From the NCBI RefSeq assembly GCF_014281055.1, contig NZ_JACRSE010000002.1, positions 616,790-680,789 of the forward strand: a stretch of 64,000 bases of DNA. The letters run 5' to 3'. Origin of the DNA: Fluviispira vulneris (GTDB taxonomy: Bacteria > Bdellovibrionota_B > Oligoflexia > Silvanigrellales > Silvanigrellaceae). The notes under the pieces were generated by a model. It saw only the letters and a list, made by a program, of their open reading frames with translations. It did not search any database and had not been told where the DNA came from. The position numbers and the translations under genes are program-made. Positions 7,946-16,406 of the stretch are shown here, one piece after another (the first letter of the stretch is position 1; every line of letters begins with the position of its first letter).

Positions 7946-10312
7946 ATGTTAAAAAATAAAACGACTCTTATCCTTATTCTTGTCACTGTTTTAGCAAGTC
8001 TTGGGACTATTCTTCTTTTATTTATTAATTATTTCAAAGAGATAAATAATTTAAAATCTGTTTACAAAATAGAAAAGCAAGAACAAGTAAATGAAGTTAA
8101 GCGAAATATAGAAATGCGTTTTAATTACTTTTATCAGGCATTACGAACTATCAGTTTCATTCCAAATGTAAAAAATTTAATGGAAGGCCAAGTTCAGAAG
8201 CTATCCAATGATACACTGAGTGTTATACATGAGATATACAATAATGCTTATTATAATGTCCAAATGTCAGAAATTTACATAACTCCAAAAAAACTAGATC
8301 CCGATCAAATCGATGCAAAAACGAAAAAACCTCAGTCTCCCCTTTTTACCCTCGATAATAATATTACAGGAATAACAAGTGTAAATGCGGGCAAAAAGGA
8401 TAAGATTGAAGAAATTGAAATTTTTGAATACCGTGTGATGAAAGAGCAATTAAAATTTTTAAATGAAAAATATCCTGTATTAAAGAGTTCTAAAGAAGTT
8501 AATGTACCTGCTATATTAAGTAAGGATATTGTGACGTGTGATAATTCTGAGTTTTCATTAGCAGACCTTAAAGCAAAAAATGACTATAATAGGCTTGGTA
8601 TTGTATATACAGTGCCATCTTATAATAAAAATAATAAGTTTATTGGAGCAGTTTCTGGTGTTCTTCGAAAAAAAATAATAGCGGATTCTCTTCCTGAAAA
8701 GTATTTTAAACTGGTAAATTTGAATTATGGCTTTGCAGCAGATAATAAAGCGATTAATCAATTGTTAGAATCTGAGCAATATTTTAAAAATAACCTCGTG
8801 AATCCTAACATAATCTTAAATGGAAGTGTAGATCTAAAGATCAGAGATGATTCTGTCTGGAAATTATGGTATGCATTTCCTAATGAAGAATTTTGGAGTC
8901 GAAATGATGTATCTTCAGCAAAAAAATTGCTTATTTTTGGAAATATTTTAATAATACTTTTTGCAACTGGAATTATTTTTAAGCTTATAGGTTCTTTAAA
9001 ATATCAGAAAGAACTCGAACAAGAAATTCAAGAAAGAACGTATTCTCTAAAGACTAAAAATCAAGATATGCAGCTTATACTGGATAAAGCATCCGAGGGT
9101 TATTTAATAATTGATACAAATGGAAATATTACATTAGAGCATTCAATTATTTTGGATAAATGGTTCGGGAGTTTTGCGGAAGGAACTAAAATTTGGGATT
9201 ATTTAAGTCAAGGAAATAAAATATGGCGAGAATCTTTTATAAATGCTTTTGAACAAATCATAAATGAAAGTATTCCAATTGAACTTGCACTTGATCAAAT
9301 TCCTAAATTTATTTCGGTTAATAATTTTCATTACGAGTTGTCTATATCTCCAATATACAATGACAATAACGATTTGATAAAATTCTTTTGTGTAATTTTA
9401 AATAATACAGTTAATCGTGAAATGGACCGAATTGAAGTCATTAATAATGAAAAAATGAGAATTTTTAAAAATTTAATAAATAATAAAGAAGATTTTATAG
9501 AGATAATAAATGAAGCAAATAATCTCGTATCTCTCATAACTGAAGAAACAAGCCCAGAAGAGTTAAAACGAATATTTCAATTATTAAAAGAAAACTGTAT
9601 GACTTTAGGCATATTTACTTTCGCAGAGTTATGTCAGAATTGGTTAGATGATATAAATACTTTTAATTCAGAAAATAAAGGAGAAAATTGTAAAAAATTC
9701 TGTGAATTATGGTCGAGAAAAATGCAAGATGTTAAATTATTAATTGGTGAGCAAAATTCTCAATTGGTGAAAATTGACAAGAATGAGTTATATCATGCTT
9801 TAAAAAGTGTGAGAATGGGTGCGACACAAAATGAAATTGAAAATTTACTTCTTTCACTTTCGCTCGAACCGATATCCATTCGTTTAAATAGACTTTCAAA
9901 ACTGTGCAAGCAAATAGCTGAAAAATATAATAAAAATATTAATATACAAGTTTACGCAAACGAATTTAGAGTTGATTCAAATTATTTAGCAGATTTTTGG
10001 CGGACATTAATAATTGTTCTGCATTATGTAATCCATTTTAATATAGAGCACCCAGATGAAAGGGTTCAATTAAAAAAATCTGAGAATGGATTGATTTCAA
10101 TCGAAGCTGCAATGCAAAATAATGAATTTATTTTAAAGATAAAAGACGATGGAAAAGGTATAGATTTATTAGAAAAGCAATATAATGCTTTTTCCTTGGT
10201 TGAGCAAGTTTGTATAAATAAAGGTGGTAAATTTGAAATTGAAAATATACCGAACCAAGGAACACTTTATATCTTTAAAATTCAGATAAAAGATACAGTA
10301 AATATAGGATAA
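7946..10312 (+). CDS. Membrane sensor with PAS, degenerate Hpt and CheA-like ATPase remnants (pseudo-CheA)
   Basis: A 788-residue protein. Segments in order: membrane helix ~8-30, periplasmic domain ~31-325, membrane helix ~328-350, coiled coil ~355-375, PAS-like domain ~375-480 (ILDKASEGYLIIDTNGNITL), Hpt-like helical domain ~505-575, and a GHKL/CheA-like ATPase region ~615-785. In the Hpt part the phosphorylated histidine of the H-x-L-K-G motif is glutamine (Q545, FQLLKENCMTLG). In the CheA N box the catalytic Asn is replaced by Tyr (Y694) and the following D-H by H-F, although the flanking IExPxxR is kept. DDGKGID (D734) remains, but the GxGxG of the G2 box is gone. It therefore probably senses and transmits without autophosphorylating, or is decaying; the long intact frame favours a functional pseudokinase. 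Confidence 0.8.
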   Translation: MLKNKTTLILILVTVLASLGTILLLFINYFKEINNLKSVYKIEKQEQVNEVKRNIEMRFNYFYQALRTISFIPNVKNLMEGQVQKLSNDTLSVIHEIYNNAYYNVQMSEIYITPKKLDPDQIDAKTKKPQSPLFTLDNNITGITSVNAGKKDKIEEIEIFEYRVMKEQLKFLNEKYPVLKSSKEVNVPAILSKDIVTCDNSEFSLADLKAKNDYNRLGIVYTVPSYNKNNKFIGAVSGVLRKKIIADSLPEKYFKLVNLNYGFAADNKAINQLLESEQYFKNNLVNPNIILNGSVDLKIRDDSVWKLWYAFPNEEFWSRNDVSSAKKLLIFGNILIILFATGIIFKLIGSLKYQKELEQEIQERTYSLKTKNQDMQLILDKASEGYLIIDTNGNITLEHSIILDKWFGSFAEGTKIWDYLSQGNKIWRESFINAFEQIINESIPIELALDQIPKFISVNNFHYELSISPIYNDNNDLIKFFCVILNNTVNREMDRIEVINNEKMRIFKNLINNKEDFIEIINEANNLVSLITEETSPEELKRIFQLLKENCMTLGIFTFAELCQNWLDDINTFNSENKGENCKKFCELWSRKMQDVKLLIGEQNSQLVKIDKNELYHALKSVRMGATQNEIENLLLSLSLEPISIRLNRLSKLCKQIAEKYNKNINIQVYANEFRVDSNYLADFWRTLIIVLHYVIHFNIEHPDERVQLKKSENGLISIEAAMQNNEFILKIKDDGKGIDLLEKQYNAFSLVEQVCINKGGKFEIENIPNQGTLYIFKIQIKDTVNIG

Positions 10313-10337
10313 ATTTGTAATTATTTAATTACAAATT
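10312..10337. terminator. AT-rich inverted repeat between convergent genes
   Basis: AATTTGTAATTA (10312-10323) and its complement (10326-10337) form a 12-bp inverted repeat at the junction of two convergent genes. GC content is very low, so termination strength is uncertain. It may serve both strands. Confidence 0.4.
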
Positions 10338-10804
10338 CCTTTACTATTAATTCTAACTTGTTCTTCAATATTATGTATTACATTAGATACTTTAGAGTTT
10401 ATAATTACAATTGGATCTTTGATGTCTTTAAATTGAGTGACTTCAAAACCATCATTACCAACATATTTATATTCAAACTTTAAATTTAACCATGTGCCAG
10501 AAACCATATTGGGATGGCGTAAACTTTCATTTGCAGCTAATATGACATTATTATTTAAAATATTTAAAGCTTCTTGAGCATTTATACCAGAAAGTTTTTG
10601 CAACGTGAATTGCTGTTGATTTTTGTCTATGTTTTTATAATTACATGAATAAATATATGCAAATACATTGTGGTTGACGTCTTGATATACGACTGTTTCC
10701 ATTTGGCCGCCACCAGTTCTTTCTATCGAAAACTTATTAACAGTCACATTGTTAGCAAAACATGCACTAGTTGATAACATAAGACCAATTATAATCTTTT
10801 TCAT
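10325..10804 (-). CDS. Hypothetical exported protein
   Basis: A 159-residue protein beginning MKKIIIGLMLSTSACFA, a signal peptide with cleavage near residue 17. This start is chosen over a more distal one because a strong AAAGGAG lies 6 bases upstream. The mature part has two cysteines (near residues 54 and the last three residues), which could form a disulfide. It contains GGGQMETVVYQD-like beta strands and ends RINSKGICN. No family is recognised. It converges with the pseudo-CheA gene and shares an inverted repeat with it. Confidence 0.75.
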   Translation of the reverse strand: MKKIIIGLMLSTSACFANNVTVNKFSIERTGGGQMETVVYQDVNHNVFAYIYSCNYKNIDKNQQQFTLQKLSGINAQEALNILNNNVILAANESLRHPNMVSGTWLNLKFEYKYVGNDGFEVTQFKDIKDPIVIINSKVSNVIHNIEEQVRINSKGICN

Positions 10805-11057
10805 AAAGACTCCTTTAAAAAAATATAAAAAATAGACGAGGGACAAGTTTTAACTTGCTAAGCATTTAACATCCAAAAATTTACAAGTCAACATATAGGA
10901 TAAATTGAGGAAAAAATGACGCTTCATTTTTTAATAATAAGTCTCTTATTGAAATTTAATTTATAAATAATAAATTATTAGAAAAATATATTTAGATTTT
11001 ATTGGTGTAATTCTATGTTTTATTAGAGAGGTTTTCTAAGATTTTCAATCGGTTTAT

Positions 11058-11465
11058 TTATATTCTTTCGTATTTTTCTTCGAAATTCATGTGTTCAGAG
11101 AGAGATTTTCTAACTGGACAGGTTTTTCCTGCTCCAACCAATCTTTTAAAATCTTCATCAGAGCAATTCGTTTTTATTAAAAAAGTCACAATAAGATTTG
11201 AAATTCGTCTTGGAGAAGCTGACATTTCTTTTTCAATATGAAATTCGATAGAAGATAAATTAATATTATTTTTATGTGCATACATACTGATGACAGTTGT
11301 TGCACATGCACCGAGGGAAGCTGCACAGAGGTCGGTTGGAGAAAATAAGCTCCCATCTCCCCCATTGTCCACGGGTGCTGTGGTTTTTATGATGGCTCCA
11401 GAAGGTCCATGTGTGATTTCTGTTGAATTTACACCAATCAATTTACCGGTTATTTTGACGCCCAT
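11058..11465 (-). CDS. OsmC family peroxiredoxin-like protein
   Basis: A 135-residue OsmC/Ohr-superfamily protein. The two reactive cysteines are in the expected places: ASLGACATTVISMYA (first, on the central helix) and GKTCPVRKSLS (second). OsmC-type proteins reduce organic hydroperoxides in the cytoplasm. The start at 11465 is preferred because AAGGAA lies at the right spacing; an upstream in-frame extension to 11507 lacks one. The gene is monocistronic and divergent from the next one. Confidence 0.9.
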   Translation of the reverse strand: MGVKITGKLIGVNSTEITHGPSGAIIKTTAPVDNGGDGSLFSPTDLCAASLGACATTVISMYAHKNNINLSSIEFHIEKEMSASPRRISNLIVTFLIKTNCSDEDFKRLVGAGKTCPVRKSLSEHMNFEEKYERI

Positions 11466-11560
11466 TGCAATTCCTTTTTTAAAATCAGAGAAAACGACTT
11501 GCAGCAAATGAAGGGAAAGAATAACACTGAATGGCTGTTTGTTCTAGTGGAGGATAGATT

Positions 11561-12061
11561 ATGTACGATATCATGCTGTTTATTCATTCTTGGTTAAGAT
11601 GGGCTATTATTATTTCCTTAATTATAGTTCTAACAAGATCAACTCATGGTTGGTTTTCTAGAACTGCGTTCCAAAAAAGTGATAAGATTTGGGGAGGAGT
11701 GCTGATTGGCACTATCCATTTGCAGATTTTGATAGGTCTCTTTTTATATTTTGATTTAAGTCCAATCGTTCGGACAGCTCTTGCTAATATGGGATTTGCA
11801 ATGAAGAGTCCTGTCCTAAGATTTTGGGCTGTAGAACATTTTATCAGCATCCTTATATTTGCTTTTATTATTCAATTTGGCAGAATTATTTCAAAGCGTG
11901 CTGCGAACGATTTTCTAAAGCATAAGAGAATGGCTATTGCTGCTTGGATTGGTTTGCTCATACTCGTCGCAACTCTACCATGGCCATTTCGTAAAGAAGT
12001 GGGTCGCTCGCTTTTTGCCGATTTCCCTTCTCGCTCTCAACTGATAGCCAATCCTGAATAA
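11561..12061 (+). CDS. Four-helix integral membrane protein
   Basis: A 166-residue protein with four predicted membrane helices (about 8-25, 42-65, 88-112, 127-145), a good ribosome binding site (GGAGG) and histidines at helix ends (HSWLRW, GTIHLQ, AVEHF). The histidine pattern resembles small haem-binding or CopD/cytochrome-b561-like membrane proteins, but no signature is conclusive. Similar short proteins starting with a His-x-x-(L/Y)-R-W motif are known as uncharacterised in other bacteria. It precedes folE2 by 30 bases and may be cotranscribed. Confidence 0.75.
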   Translation: MYDIMLFIHSWLRWAIIISLIIVLTRSTHGWFSRTAFQKSDKIWGGVLIGTIHLQILIGLFLYFDLSPIVRTALANMGFAMKSPVLRFWAVEHFISILIFAFIIQFGRIISKRAANDFLKHKRMAIAAWIGLLILVATLPWPFRKEVGRSLFADFPSRSQLIANPE

Positions 12062-12091
12062 GTTTTATTATCAAGTACCAAAGGTTTTAGC

Positions 12092-12871
12092 ATGCAAGAC
12101 ACTCAAAATTTTTTAGATAACCGGAAAATTAGAATTGCGAAAGTTGGGATAAAAGATGTTAAACATCCTATTTATTACCAAGATATAAATAATAAAAGTC
12201 AATATCCAAGTGTAGCTAATTTTTCCTTTTACGTTGAGTTGCCTGCGGATAAAAAAGGAACTCATATGAGTCGCTTTCCTACACTTCTTTATGAATTTGC
12301 TCCTTTTTTCTCTCTGCAAAAGTTTGAAGAAATGTCTGTTAAAATGCTTGACATACTTGAATGCAATAAATCTTATCTCAATGCAGATTTTATTTATTTT
12401 TATGAGAAAGAAGCTCCCGTTTCTAAAATAAAAGGCATGACCGATATCGCGGTGAGTATACAAATCTCTGCAAGTCGAAATGAGACGACTCTCTCCAAAA
12501 TAAGTTTACAGATTCCTATTAAAAGCCTCTGTCCATGCAGTAAAGCCATTTCTGATTTTGGCGCACACAGTCAGCGCAGTCATATGACAATCTCTCTCTG
12601 GAATCCACAGATTTCTATACTCGAATGCATAGAAATTGCAGATAGCTCCGCTTCAAGTGCTATTTATCCCGTCCTCAAGCGCGCAGATGAAAAATATGTC
12701 ACAGAAAAAGCTTATAATAATCCTAGATTTGTTGAAGATCTGGTGCGTGAAGCAGCAGTGCTGTTAAAAAAGAAATCAGACAATTTGCGCTTTGAAGTCA
12801 GTGCCGAAAATTTTGAATCTATCCATAATCACAATGCCTATGCGATTGTGAAGAGTGAAGATATTTTTTAA
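12092..12871 (+). CDS. folE2: GTP cyclohydrolase FolE2 (type IB)
   Basis: A 259-residue enzyme, the usual FolE2 length. It converts GTP to 7,8-dihydroneopterin triphosphate, the first step of folate (and queuosine) synthesis, using a metal other than obligate zinc. The catalytic motif SLCPCSKAISDFGAHSQRS is present with the CxC-like cysteines near residue 147. An N-terminal section with VANFSFYVELP and GTHMSRF, and a C-terminal section with NPRFVEDLVREAA and SIHNHNAYA, are family hallmarks. It is convergent with the broken USP-like gene 4 bases away. Confidence 0.95.
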   Translation: MQDTQNFLDNRKIRIAKVGIKDVKHPIYYQDINNKSQYPSVANFSFYVELPADKKGTHMSRFPTLLYEFAPFFSLQKFEEMSVKMLDILECNKSYLNADFIYFYEKEAPVSKIKGMTDIAVSIQISASRNETTLSKISLQIPIKSLCPCSKAISDFGAHSQRSHMTISLWNPQISILECIEIADSSASSAIYPVLKRADEKYVTEKAYNNPRFVEDLVREAAVLLKKKSDNLRFEVSAENFESIHNHNAYAIVKSEDIF

Positions 12872-12875
12872 ATTT

Positions 12876-13741
12876 TTATTTTGGGGAGTATTCGGAAGTT
12901 TCGCTTTTATTAGCTGCCAATGAAATTTTCTCGTAAAAAAGGAAATAAGGTACTTCATATTGTTGCCCTGTTGTTCCAGAGGACACAATTTTGTTTAATA
13001 TTGTCTCTCCATCTTGAATACTTGTGTCATCACAATAAAAAGATTTATTTTCTTTGATTAAGAGAGTTGTGTAGTGCCCACTATGAGTATTAATGCCCCT
13101 ATGCATGATAACTGCTGATAATTTATATTGGATGGAGTTTCTATTTATCTCAAGAGCTATGGGCATAGGATCTTGAATCTTAATATTGTCACCTTGTCGA
13201 TACAATTGAATAATATATAGGTTGTCATCGTTTATAAATGAGCCTTCGGGGTTATCATATTTGCTTTCTGGAATTAAATTATTTAAATCATTGTATTAAA
13301 AATGGAAATTATTTCTTTAGCATTAGTGTGTTCAGATAATTCTGTTAAAACTTCTCCAGGGCAGTTTTGATTTCCCCAGTCTGCTGGGGAAAAAATAGAT
13401 TGGACAAGTTGCCTTTTATATTCAGAAATTTCATCACTGTATTTCCCTGTTTTTAGAATATTTTTATATTCTAAAAGAATATTTTTCATGACAATTTCAT
13501 TGGGATTTAAATTGTCACGTTCAAGAAAATTTGCATTTTGCGAAAGATTGCTAAGGTCTTGAATGACTGAATTTAATTAACAGTAACTTCCTGTTTCGTT
13601 CCTTAAACCAATCACTTCTTCTGTTTTGTTACGTAAGCCACTCACTTCTTCAGTTGTATTTTGATGCTTTTTATTCACTTTTTTTTCTTGCGTGCAAGAG
13701 AATAAATTTATTGTGAGTATAAATATAAAAAGATATTTCAT
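12876..13741 (-). pseudogene. Ubiquitin-specific protease (peptidase C19)-like lipoprotein, broken by a stop and a frameshift
   Basis: Three reading-frame pieces join into one protein. Piece 1 begins MKYLFIFILTINLFSC (signal with lipobox LFSC) and ends GLRNETGSYC. A TAA at 13577-13579 follows, then in the same frame LNSVIQDLSNL: together this reads as the C19 Cys box (GLxN...C-Y-L-N-S-x-x-Q) with Tyr changed to stop right after the catalytic Cys. Piece 2 (13283-13489 as an ORF) has a QQD-box-like GNQNCPGEVLTELSEH. The frame then shifts between about 13283 and 13297, and piece 3 carries the His box HRGINTHSGHYTTLLI, then CDDTSI and a closing YFLFYEK, as in USPs. USPs cleave ubiquitin; a bacterial version would act on a eukaryotic host. 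Two lesions make a functional product unlikely unless recoded. Confidence 0.75.
13592..13651 (-). repeat. 30-bp tandem duplication in the USP-like Cys-box region
   Basis: Two adjacent imperfect 30-bp units encode TEEVSGLRNK and TEEVIGLRNE. The second unit runs into the catalytic cysteine box. The copy duplicates the GLRN start of the Cys box inside the USP-like pseudogene. Confidence 0.7.
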
Positions 13742-13845
13742 TCTGTGTCCAATTTTTAAAAATGACTTACTATTTAACAAGAGTATTCAGGTTAAATAGA
13801 AAATCTCAATAGCAATCTATAAGATAAAAGTAAATGAAAAAGCAT

Positions 13846-14781
13846 TTATAAAAAAGGACTTGTTGCACGTTTATATAATTTTAATGTTAGGAAATCGATT
13901 AGACTGGGAATGAGGCTTTTTAATGGCAACGTATTTGCTTTTGTATAACCTATCCATTTGGCAAAGGATATATAAGCTTCTTCAGAGTAATATTTATTTA
14001 TTTCTTGGAATGCTGCTTGCAGTGTGCGCTTAATATCTTCAGGACCTATGTGTTTGAGATAACGGATGGTTTTTTGGAATTCACCCGCTGAATTTTGATA
14101 AAACCCATTAAAATCATAGTCTTGAAAGTGATTGGTGGGTCTGCCAATAGCATTGAGTCCTGACCAAGGTGTTTTCCTAAGGTTCATTTGATCTTGAATT
14201 TGAGCAAAGCTCCAGCCGTGATCGATTTTAACAAAGCTATAGCGACCTTTGACTTTTGCTCCTCCAATATTGGCTGTATGTGTATCGTAATCGCCCAGCC
14301 AAAGGGCTGCAGCTAAGATCCGTCCTAAATTTGTGTTTTGGAAAATTTGGACAAAATCTTTTCCTTTACTGGAGTGGAGGCTTCTAAAAAAATAGGGCCT
14401 TTCCTCGTAGCCCATGATTTTATGCGCTTCAATAAATTCATCAAAAAATATTGTTCCAATATAAATATTTATATGAAGATCATTTTTTCTTACATTTTTA
14501 GTATATGTCATTTGATCATATTTTGAGAAAAATACATAAGAAGCATAACCAGGAATAATAAGATTATACAATGCAGTTGCTAAATATTCGCTGATTGTTT
14601 CACCATCATTTCGTCCTTGTTTAAAAAGAACAGTAATTTTCTTGTTATTTTTATAGCCTTCATAAACTCCACCGTGTTGGCAACGAGAAACTTGGCCCCC
14701 CAGTTTTCTCCCTTTTTTGCTAAAGTTTGTGATATATTTTAGCGAAGTCTGTGGTGAAGTATTACATGAAAAATTTGTCAT
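13846..14781 (-). CDS. Atypical kinase-fold protein (HipA / PI-kinase-like), candidate effector
   Basis: A 311-residue protein without signal peptide, starting behind AGAGG. Kinase-like landmarks: GGVYEGY...VLFKQG with a candidate ATP-binding lysine K54; LGRILAAALWLGDYDTHTANIGG giving a catalytic-loop-like D166-x-H168-x-x-N171; and FVKIDHG with D187-H188-G189 in the metal-binding DFG position. The D-x-H-x-x-N plus K-I-D-x-G pattern is shared by HipA-type and phosphatidylinositol-type kinases and by kinase-like effectors of intracellular bacteria. Substrate (lipid or protein) is not determinable. It lies next to the USP-like remnant, suggesting a host-directed island. The assignment is inference from motifs. 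Confidence 0.6.
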   Translation of the reverse strand: MTNFSCNTSPQTSLKYITNFSKKGRKLGGQVSRCQHGGVYEGYKNNKKITVLFKQGRNDGETISEYLATALYNLIIPGYASYVFFSKYDQMTYTKNVRKNDLHINIYIGTIFFDEFIEAHKIMGYEERPYFFRSLHSSKGKDFVQIFQNTNLGRILAAALWLGDYDTHTANIGGAKVKGRYSFVKIDHGWSFAQIQDQMNLRKTPWSGLNAIGRPTNHFQDYDFNGFYQNSAGEFQKTIRYLKHIGPEDIKRTLQAAFQEINKYYSEEAYISFAKWIGYTKANTLPLKSLIPSLIDFLTLKLYKRATSPFL

Positions 14782-14929
14782 AAATACCTCTGAAATAAAA
14801 TTACAGAATCATATTATAAAGATTGAGAATCAACAAAGCCAGTTAGGCTCAATTAATATATTACAAAGTATTTTATGTTTTTCAATGATTGCTTTAAAAA
14901 TAAAATTAAATTAAAAGTATTAAATATTT

Positions 14930-14961
14930 AAAAAAAAGATCTCGAAAATTTTTCGAGATCT
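14930..14961 (-). terminator. Rho-independent terminator of frr
   Basis: AGATCTCGAAA (14937-14947) and its complement (14951-14961) form an 11-bp stem with a 3-base loop. Read leftward, the stem is followed by seven T, a textbook intrinsic terminator 20 bases past the frr stop. Confidence 0.88.
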
Positions 14962-14981
14962 CAAAGAAAAAATATGAAAAC

Positions 14982-15542
14982 TTACATCGTAAGAACTTCT
15001 TTTTCTTTTGCTACGCAAAGTTCATCCACTTTTTTTGCATAAGTATCGGTCAATTTTTGAACTTCATCGCTTGCACGCTTGACTTCATCTTCAGACCAAC
15101 CATGTTCTTTTTGGGATGCTTTTGCTTTTGTGTTTCCATCTTGGCGGTGGTGACGGACAGCTACTTTTGCTTCTTCACCAATTTTTTTAACTTGTTTAGC
15201 AATTTCTTTACGGCGTTCTTCAGAAAGTGCTGGAATAGGAATGCGAATCACTTTTCCATCATTATTTGGAGTGAGACCAAGTCCAGAAGTTAAAATTGCT
15301 TTCTCAACGGCAGGGAGCATACTTTTGTCAAAAGGATTGACTGTGATTAAGCGAGCTTCTGGAGTCGCTAAAGTCGCAACTTTACTTAATGGCATTTGGG
15401 TACCATAGGAATCAACTCTCACATCATCCAATAATGCCGCTGATGCTCTGCCTGTTCTGATTTTTTGTAGATCGGATTTTAGAGAATTAATTGTTTTTTC
15501 CATTCCCTCTTTAACTTTTTCTACAAGTTGTTTTTTATCCAT
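14982..15542 (-). CDS. frr: Ribosome recycling factor
   Basis: A 186-residue, full-length RRF. Together with EF-G it splits post-termination ribosomes. Signatures: KTGRASAALLDDVRVDSYG-like (RTGRASAALLDDVRVD), ITVNPFDKSMLPAVEKAI, RIPIPALSEERRKEIAKQVKK and a terminal coiled coil. A clear AAGGATAG ribosome binding site precedes the ATG and a terminator follows. It is not next to pyrH/tsf as in many bacteria, so it forms its own transcript or one with lpoB upstream (65-bp gap). Confidence 0.97.
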   Translation of the reverse strand: MDKKQLVEKVKEGMEKTINSLKSDLQKIRTGRASAALLDDVRVDSYGTQMPLSKVATLATPEARLITVNPFDKSMLPAVEKAILTSGLGLTPNNDGKVIRIPIPALSEERRKEIAKQVKKIGEEAKVAVRHHRQDGNTKAKASQKEHGWSEDEVKRASDEVQKLTDTYAKKVDELCVAKEKEVLTM

Positions 15543-15607
15543 GAGCTATCCTTTTCTAAAAATACTAAATGCAGTGATTAAACTGCAGCGGATTAATTTG
15601 TAAAGGT

Positions 15608-16234
15608 TTACCAACCAATACTACTTCTTTTGAAGTTTTTTCTTATTTTTTCGATACCACTCCAAACCAACTCGCCCGTTGAGATATTGGTGAGTTTCAT
15701 TTCAATTTGATATTGAACGGAACTCTTACCCCCCTGTTGCGAAACGATACTTGAAATAGCACCTGAAAGGAAGAAGTCAGCGCCGTGTTGGTTACCAGGC
15801 CCTTTTACGCCACCTTTTCTAACCACACCAGACTGCTGGTATTTATATTCGTCTAATATTTTTTTACGAAGATCACCATCTAAAAAACGAACTTTTCCGT
15901 CATTGAGGATTTGGCTGCGTAGATCTTCGAAGAGTGCTTTGGTATCAATCACTTCACTCGTTCTATTTTCCATATCATCCACAAGAACAAAAGGTCTATC
16001 TGTGGATTTCTTCTTCATATCTTCACGCCAATTGAGAATCCAAGGAGCTGCTGTCATATCTTTAACCATTTTTTTAACTGTTACAGTCGCGTCCGTTGGA
16101 TTCCATTTATCATCTAATATCTGTGCTTGATCGGGATCTCCGTAATCTCCTTGAAAAGATGTACAGCCTACGAGAGGGAGAGTGCCTGCAATAATGAGAG
16201 TTGAAACAGAAAATAATTTTCTTAGATTTAACAT
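15608..16234 (-). CDS. lpoB: LpoB-like penicillin-binding-protein activator lipoprotein
   Basis: A 208-residue lipoprotein: hydrophobic signal and lipobox LVGC. The rest matches the LpoB / peptidoglycan synthase activator family: TVKKMVKDM, RPFVLVDDMENRTSEVIDTKALFEDLRSQIL, GADFFLSGAISSIVSQ, and the closing TNISTGELVWSGIEKIRK. LpoB reaches from the outer membrane through the wall to switch on the glycosyltransferase PBP1b. The start at 16234 has an AAAGGAA site 7 bases away; the longer frame to 16276 does not. It lies 65 bases upstream of frr in the same direction. Confidence 0.85.
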   Translation of the reverse strand: MLNLRKLFSVSTLIIAGTLPLVGCTSFQGDYGDPDQAQILDDKWNPTDATVTVKKMVKDMTAAPWILNWREDMKKKSTDRPFVLVDDMENRTSEVIDTKALFEDLRSQILNDGKVRFLDGDLRKKILDEYKYQQSGVVRKGGVKGPGNQHGADFFLSGAISSIVSQQGGKSSVQYQIEMKLTNISTGELVWSGIEKIRKNFKRSSIGW

Positions 16235-16406
16235 CAAATATTCCTTTCTTAGATTCATTAAAAAATAACCAGACATATGGATAAGTATTTCTTAAAGCTT
16301 ACATTTGCAAGTATATGCGTTTTATTTGCAAGCTTGCAAGAGCAGGCTATCACGCTTAATGTTCTTTTTCGAGGTTATGGAGTTATGTAGTACAAAGGAT
16401 TGAATT

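Noticed and set aside
11704..11730. TGGCAC...TTGCA resembling a sigma-54 promoter
   Set aside because: The GG-GC spacing is 12 rather than 10 bases and the site is inside a coding region.
12876..13205. Stand-alone 109-residue gene
   Set aside because: Its TTG start has no ribosome binding site and the frame continues upstream into the USP-like sequence; it is the 3' piece of the pseudogene.
14717..14914. 65-residue plus-strand frame before frr
   Set aside because: Overlaps the 5' end and leader of the kinase-like gene, low complexity, no start support.
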